Source: Motiliproteus sp047622605
GTDB taxonomy: Bacteria; Pseudomonadota; Gammaproteobacteria; Pseudomonadales; Balneatricaceae
Assembly (NCBI GenBank): GCA_047622605.1
Contig: JBLHND010000140.1
Coordinates: forward strand, 1-9,712
Reading direction: 5' to 3'
Length of the DNA: 9,712 bases
Of the stretch, positions 6,140 to 9,712 are shown one piece after another. Within the stretch, counting starts at the first letter, position 1, and every line of letters begins with the position of its first letter. The notes under the pieces were generated by a model. That model did not search any database, had not been told where the DNA came from, and saw only the letters and a program-made list of their open reading frames with translations. A program made the translations under genes and the position numbers.

Positions 6140-6161
6140 AAGGGGAGCAAGCTCCCCTTTT
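6140..6161 (-). terminator. Intrinsic terminator of the branched-chain dehydrogenase operon
   Basis: AAGGGGAGC (6140-6148) and GCTCCCCTT (6151-6159) form a perfect 9-bp GC-rich stem. On the minus strand it is followed by a T-rich stretch (TTCTTTGT). On the plus strand it is flanked by TTTT, so it may work in both directions. It lies 33 nt past the E2 stop codon and ends the operon, placing the kinase in a separate or read-through transcript. Confidence 0.75.
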
Positions 6162-6191
6162 CACCAACCTTACAGCCTGTGATTCAGACCT

Positions 6192-7856
6192 CTAAGAGAG
6201 ATCGAGCAACATAGAGGACGGATCTTCCAGATAGGACTGCCACAGCAGGCTGAAGCGAGCGATGGTGCCGCCATCGATAATCCGGTGATCACCCGACCAG
6301 CTGATATTCAGCAGTGAGCGCGCCACCACCTCGCCCTGGGCATTAAAGCGCGGCAGGGTCTGGGTCTTACCCAGCGCCACGATCGCCACCTCCGGCGGGT
6401 TAACCACCGGAGAGGCATAGGTGCCGCCCAGCGCACCGATGTTGGAGATACTGATGGTGCCACCCTGCAGATCGGCCGGAGACACCCGTCCCGAACGCGC
6501 CGCCTCGGCCAGGCGGGTGACCTCCTGGGCGATCTCGAGAATACTCAGTGTTTCGACCTTCTTGATATTAGGTACCATCAGACCCAGCTTGGAATCCACC
6601 GCCATGCCGATATTGCAATGCGGCTGATAGTGGATCTCGGTGCAGTCGGCGTTAACTTGGCTGTTGAGGATCGGAAACTCCTGAATCGCCAGCGCCAGAG
6701 CCTTCATAATAAAGGGCATCAGCGTCAGTCGAATCCCCTGCTTCTCGGCCTTGATCTTCAGCTGCGCCCGCAGCGCCAGCAGCGCCGTGACATCGACCTC
6801 ATCCCCGTAGGTAAAGTGGGGGATGGTCGAGGCCGACAGGGTCATCTGCCGCGCCATCGCCGCTTTGATGCCGCGAATCTTCTCGACCCTGATCCCGGCA
6901 GGTGCGGGCGCCACAACGGCGATCTCGGCCGGCATGACGGGAGAGCCGGCTACCGGAACAGCCACCGCCTGCTCAGCCTGTTGCTGGAAGTGAACGATAT
7001 CCTCCTTAAACACCCGGCCATGCTTGCCACTGCCCGGCACCTGGCTGATATCCAGATCAAATTCACGCGCGATACGCCGCACCGCAGGGCTGGCCAGCGC
7101 CTTACCGGGACGGCTACCTTTAACCCGAGTTACCGATACAGACGGATCCGCCTTGGATGGGACCGCAGCGGCAGGCGCCACCGCGGGAGCAACAACCGCA
7201 GCCACCGCAGCGGGCTGAACCGTTGCTGGCATAGCCGCCTCCTCATCGGGCAGCAGCGCGAACAGCGGCCCATGCACCTTGGCGATCTCGCCCTGGGCAA
7301 AGTACAGCCGGGTGACGACACCCGCACGGGGTGCCGGAATCTGCACCAGCGCCTTGTCGGTCATCACATCGACCACCGGTTGGTCTTCTTCTAGCCGGTC
7401 GCCCTCTTTGATCAGCCACTCGACCACTTCACACTCGACGATCCCCTCACCGATATCGGGCAGGATAAAATCGATCGTTGCGGCCGGCACGCTGGCAGAC
7501 GCAGTACCCGCGCTGCTAACCGCCGCTACAACAGTCTCAGGGGCTTCCGTGGTCTTCGTGGCCTCCGTGGTCTCAGCGACCGACGCCGAACTCTCGGCCG
7601 CGCCTGCGCCTTCTTCTTCATCCAGATCGACCGCAAACAGCGGTGAATGCACTCTGGCGATCTCGCCCTGCTGGTAATAGAGCCGGGTGACGATACCCGC
7701 GTGCGGTGCCGGGATCTGCACCAACGCTTTGTCGGTCATCACATCGGCCACCGGCTGGTCTTCTTCGAGCCGATCGCCTTCGGAAATCAGCCACTCGACC
7801 AGCTCGCACTCAACTATCCCTTCGCCGATATCCGGCAGAATAAAATCTTTAATCAT
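6192..7856 (-). CDS. bkdB: Branched-chain 2-oxoacid dehydrogenase E2 (dihydrolipoamide acyltransferase), two lipoyl domains
   Basis: The E2 core takes the branched acyl group from E1 on a swinging lipoyl arm and passes it to CoA. The protein has 554 residues. Lipoyl domain 1 is at about 3-81 with lipoyl-lysine Lys43 in MTDKA; domain 2 is at 128-206 with Lys168. They are joined by a Thr/Ala/Glu-rich linker (82-127). A second Ala/Pro/Val linker leads to the peripheral subunit-binding domain (254-290, SPAVRRIAREFDLDISQVPG), then another linker and the catalytic domain (about 322-554), which carries DHRIIDG at 523-529 with catalytic His524. The start is 12 bp after the E1beta stop and has AGGGG upstream. 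It is the last gene of the operon. The E1 partners point to branched-chain rather than pyruvate substrates. The two lipoyl domains match at 66 of 78 aligned residues by my count. Confidence 0.93.
   Translation of the reverse strand: MIKDFILPDIGEGIVECELVEWLISEGDRLEEDQPVADVMTDKALVQIPAPHAGIVTRLYYQQGEIARVHSPLFAVDLDEEEGAGAAESSASVAETTEATKTTEAPETVVAAVSSAGTASASVPAATIDFILPDIGEGIVECEVVEWLIKEGDRLEEDQPVVDVMTDKALVQIPAPRAGVVTRLYFAQGEIAKVHGPLFALLPDEEAAMPATVQPAAVAAVVAPAVAPAAAVPSKADPSVSVTRVKGSRPGKALASPAVRRIAREFDLDISQVPGSGKHGRVFKEDIVHFQQQAEQAVAVPVAGSPVMPAEIAVVAPAPAGIRVEKIRGIKAAMARQMTLSASTIPHFTYGDEVDVTALLALRAQLKIKAEKQGIRLTLMPFIMKALALAIQEFPILNSQVNADCTEIHYQPHCNIGMAVDSKLGLMVPNIKKVETLSILEIAQEVTRLAEAARSGRVSPADLQGGTISISNIGALGGTYASPVVNPPEVAIVALGKTQTLPRFNAQGEVVARSLLNISWSGDHRIIDGGTIARFSLLWQSYLEDPSSMLLDLS
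7242..7847 (-). repeat. Tandem duplication of the lipoyl-domain coding segment within bkdB
   Basis: The segment coding residues 4-81 (about 7614-7847) is repeated as residues 129-206 (about 7239-7472). Long DNA stretches are identical or nearly so, for example around the lipoyl-lysine codons. This is an internal domain duplication and keeps the reading frame through the linker. Confidence 0.85.
7546..7573 (-). repeat. 18-bp short repeat in the E2 interdomain linker
   Basis: TCCGTGGTCT occurs at 7546-7555 and again at 7564-7573, 18 bp apart and in frame. The repeat encodes two related hexapeptides, ETTEAT and KTTEAP, in the flexible linker between the lipoyl domains. It probably arose by slippage and is tolerated because the linker only needs to be mobile. 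Confidence 0.5.
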
Positions 7857-7868
7857 GGTCCCGCACCC

Positions 7869-8846
7869 CTAAAAATTAACGCTGGCTTTAATCGCCTCAA
7901 AGATCTTCCACTGGTCCGGGATATATTCCTTTTCCAGTGCCAGCGGATAGGGCACATCGAGCCCTGCTACCCGCGCGATCGGCGCTTCGAGATGGAGGAA
8001 ACACTGTTCCTGAACCGTCGTGGCGATCTCACCGGCAAAGCCGCCGGTAACCGGCGCTTCATGGCTGATCAGCAGGCGGCCGGTCTTCTTGACCGACGCC
8101 ACCACCGTCTCGACATCCCAGGGCAGAATCGTCCGCAGGTCGATCAGCTCACAGGAGATCCCTTCCTTAGCGGCCAGCTCTGCCGCCAGCTCGATATATT
8201 CCATCTGGGCGCCCCAGGCCAGCAGGCTGATATCGGTGCCTTCGCGAATGACCTCGGCCTTGCCCAGCGGCAGCTCATAATCCTCTTCGGGAACCTCACC
8301 CACCGACGCACGATAGATTCGCTTGGGCTCAAAGAAGATCACCGGATTGGCATCACGAATCGACGCCAGCAGCAGTCCCTTGGCCTGATGCGGGTTACGG
8401 GGCACGACGACCTTCAGACCCGGGGTATGGGCAAAATAGGCTTCGGGGGACTGGGAATGATAATGACCCCCGGCGATACCACCGCCGTAAGGGGTACGTA
8501 TGGTCAGGCCACCGACATCAAAGAGGTTGCCGGAACGGTAGCGAAACTTGGCCGCCTCGTTGACGATCTGATCGAAGGCCGGAAAGATATAATCGGCAAA
8601 CTGGATCTCGGCCACCGCCACCGAACCCTGGGATGCCAGGCCGTTAGCAAAGCCGATAATCCCCTGCTCGACCAGCGGCGTATTAAAGCAGCGCGCCCGG
8701 CCATATTTTTCCTGCAAATTACTAGTGGCACGAAAGACGCCGCCAAAGATACCCACATCCTCGCCAAAGCAGACCACCCGCTCATTGGCGGCCATGGCGA
8801 TATCCAGGGCGTTGTTAACCGCTTGTAACAGATTCATTTTACTCAT
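7869..8846 (-). CDS. bkdA2: Branched-chain 2-oxoacid dehydrogenase E1 beta subunit
   Basis: The beta chain of the thiamine-diphosphate-dependent E1 heterotetramer, which decarboxylates the 2-oxo acids of Val, Leu and Ile. Its 325 residues are the family's normal length. FGEDVGIFGGVFRAT (27-41), with its GGVFR element, is typical of branched-chain rather than pyruvate E1beta. NTPLVEQGIIGFANGLA (55-71) carries Glu60, the residue expected to contact the ThDP aminopyrimidine ring. QFADYIFPAFDQIVNEAAKFRYRSGN (82-107, named by position) and the GGHYHSQSPEA segment (126-136) are also standard. The ATG at 8846 has GAGGGGG 6 nt upstream and overlaps the end of the E1alpha gene by 8 bp, suggesting coupled translation for equal subunit supply. 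A second ATG three codons in is less well placed. Confidence 0.93.
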   Translation of the reverse strand: MSKMNLLQAVNNALDIAMAANERVVCFGEDVGIFGGVFRATSNLQEKYGRARCFNTPLVEQGIIGFANGLASQGSVAVAEIQFADYIFPAFDQIVNEAAKFRYRSGNLFDVGGLTIRTPYGGGIAGGHYHSQSPEAYFAHTPGLKVVVPRNPHQAKGLLLASIRDANPVIFFEPKRIYRASVGEVPEEDYELPLGKAEVIREGTDISLLAWGAQMEYIELAAELAAKEGISCELIDLRTILPWDVETVVASVKKTGRLLISHEAPVTGGFAGEIATTVQEQCFLHLEAPIARVAGLDVPYPLALEKEYIPDQWKIFEAIKASVNF

Positions 8847-9712
8847 GGTTCACCCCCTCAGACTCATCATCGAGCTGGACCGCAGACTTGGGATAGACCT
8901 CAGGGTAAAGCCGAATATGGGCCTTGAGGTCCCGCAACTGCTGCTGCAGATGGGGTGGTGGTGTATCGTAGACATCGGTAATCATCCCGTCGATATGTGG
9001 CCGCCCCACCTTCTCCGCTTTCTTCATCGCCGCCATCACGGCCTGGCGCTCGGTCTCATACAGGGTCTTATCCTGCTCTTCGCTCCACCAGCCCTGCAGC
9101 AGCAGCCAGTTTTTCATCCGCTGTAAGGGATCCAGATCGCGCCATTTGGCCTCTTCTGCCTTGCTGCGATAACCGGAGGGATCGTCCGAGGAGGAGTGCG
9201 CCGCCAACCGGTAACTCATCGCCTCAAGCAATACCGGCTCGTTCTGTTCGACCGCGATTTTGCGGGCCTGACGGGTGGCTTCGACCATCGCTAGGATATC
9301 GTTGCCGTCGACGCGGATCGTATGCATGCCGTAACCCAGCCCACGCGGGGCGATACCGTCACCGGCGAACTGCTCACTGGACGGGGTAGAGATCGCATAA
9401 CCGTTATTACGGCACAGGAAGATCGCGGGCACCTTGAGCACCGCCGCCATGTTCAGGGCCGCATGAAAGTCCCCTTCGGAGGCGGCACCTTCACCAAACA
9501 CTGCCACGGTACAGTGGCCTTCGCCTGCCAGCTTCTGGCCATAGGCATACCCGGTCGCCTGCGGCAGCTGAGTCGCCAGCGGCGAGGAGATCGTCATGTA
9601 ATGGAGTTTTGCAGAACCGTAATGGATCGGCATCTGCCGGCCCTTGCCGTAATCCAGCGCGTTGCTGAACAGCTGATTCATAAATTCGTCAAGGCTGAAA
9701 CCACGGTAAACC
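8839..9712 (-). CDS. bkdA1: Branched-chain 2-oxoacid dehydrogenase E1 alpha subunit (5' end outside window)
   Basis: The alpha chain of the same E1 enzyme, cut by the right window edge. The frame stays open past the internal Met at 9681 through ten more codons ending in GFSLDEF, a segment that also occurs inside full-length homologues, so the true start lies upstream. About 290 residues are visible; full-length proteins have around 400. Counting from that internal Met, the ThDP-binding motif runs from GEGAASEGDFHAALN (63-77) to CRNNGY (90-95). The loop YRLAAHSSSDDPSGYR is at 157-172; its His and Ser align with the loop that carries the phosphorylated serines in the mammalian enzyme. The C-terminal VNHE-TAA end overlaps the E1beta start by 8 bp. 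The operon's promoter and any regulator are outside the window. Confidence 0.92.
   Translation of the reverse strand, partial: VYRGFSLDEFMNQLFSNALDYGKGRQMPIHYGSAKLHYMTISSPLATQLPQATGYAYGQKLAGEGHCTVAVFGEGAASEGDFHAALNMAAVLKVPAIFLCRNNGYAISTPSSEQFAGDGIAPRGLGYGMHTIRVDGNDILAMVEATRQARKIAVEQNEPVLLEAMSYRLAAHSSSDDPSGYRSKAEEAKWRDLDPLQRMKNWLLLQGWWSEEQDKTLYETERQAVMAAMKKAEKVGRPHIDGMITDVYDTPPPHLQQQLRDLKAHIRLYPEVYPKSAVQLDDESEGVNHE

Noticed and set aside
6618..7394. Plus-strand open frame of 258 codons antisense to bkdB
   Set aside because: Arg/His-rich shadow of the E2 gene with no family features.
7647..8828. Long plus-strand open frame of 393 codons antisense to bkdA2 and the start of bkdB
   Set aside because: The opposite strand encodes clear, complete E1beta and E2 proteins; the antisense translation has no recognisable domain and is explained by codon bias of those genes.

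Overview
The window reads as ordinary chromosomal DNA of a gammaproteobacterium with moderately high G+C, probably marine or Pseudomonas-like. This is judged from gene content and protein style only; no rRNA or other firm taxonomic marker is present. It carries catabolic and housekeeping genes. There is no insertion sequence, phage gene, tRNA, CRISPR array or other sign of transfer. Nearly every base is accounted for by eight genes, seven on the minus strand and one (a LysR regulator) on the plus strand.

Layout from left to right: (a) 88-561, a small hot-dog acyl-CoA thioesterase; (b) 690-1661, a membrane-anchored DUF3014 protein; (c) 1836-3206, a two-gene 3-oxoacid CoA-transferase operon, A subunit first and B subunit 3 bp behind it; (d) 3207-3365, an AT-rich divergent control region with two families of short direct repeats; (e) 3366-4268, a LysR-type regulator pointing away from the CoA-transferase operon; (f) 4265-6103 (or 6133), a Hanks-type Ser/Thr kinase with an unassigned C-terminal half, meeting the LysR gene tail to tail with overlapping stop codons; (g) 6140-6161, a hairpin terminator; (h) 6192-9712, a branched-chain 2-oxoacid dehydrogenase operon transcribed E1alpha (cut by the window edge), E1beta, E2. 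No E3 (lipoamide dehydrogenase) gene is visible.

Functionally, the dehydrogenase complex turns the 2-oxo acids of Leu, Ile and Val into branched acyl-CoAs. Leucine breakdown ends in acetoacetate, which a succinyl-CoA:3-oxoacid CoA-transferase activates, so the two operons could serve one route. The CoA-transferase with a divergent LysR, plus the thioesterase, also recalls the carnitine and dehydrocarnitine genes of Pseudomonas. The sequence alone cannot decide between the two.

The most interesting signals are regulatory. The CoA-transferase leader is built from four 16-bp imperfect tandem repeats, each placing an AAnAAnAA-like motif in the mRNA at an exact 16-nt phase, the last overlapping the ribosome-binding site. 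This resembles the Hfq/Crc catabolite-repression motif. The LysR gene lacks a Shine-Dalgarno sequence and has one of two 15-bp direct repeats directly against its ATG. An atypical kinase lies next to a dehydrogenase complex whose E1alpha keeps the serine-containing loop that is phosphorylated in the mammalian enzyme.
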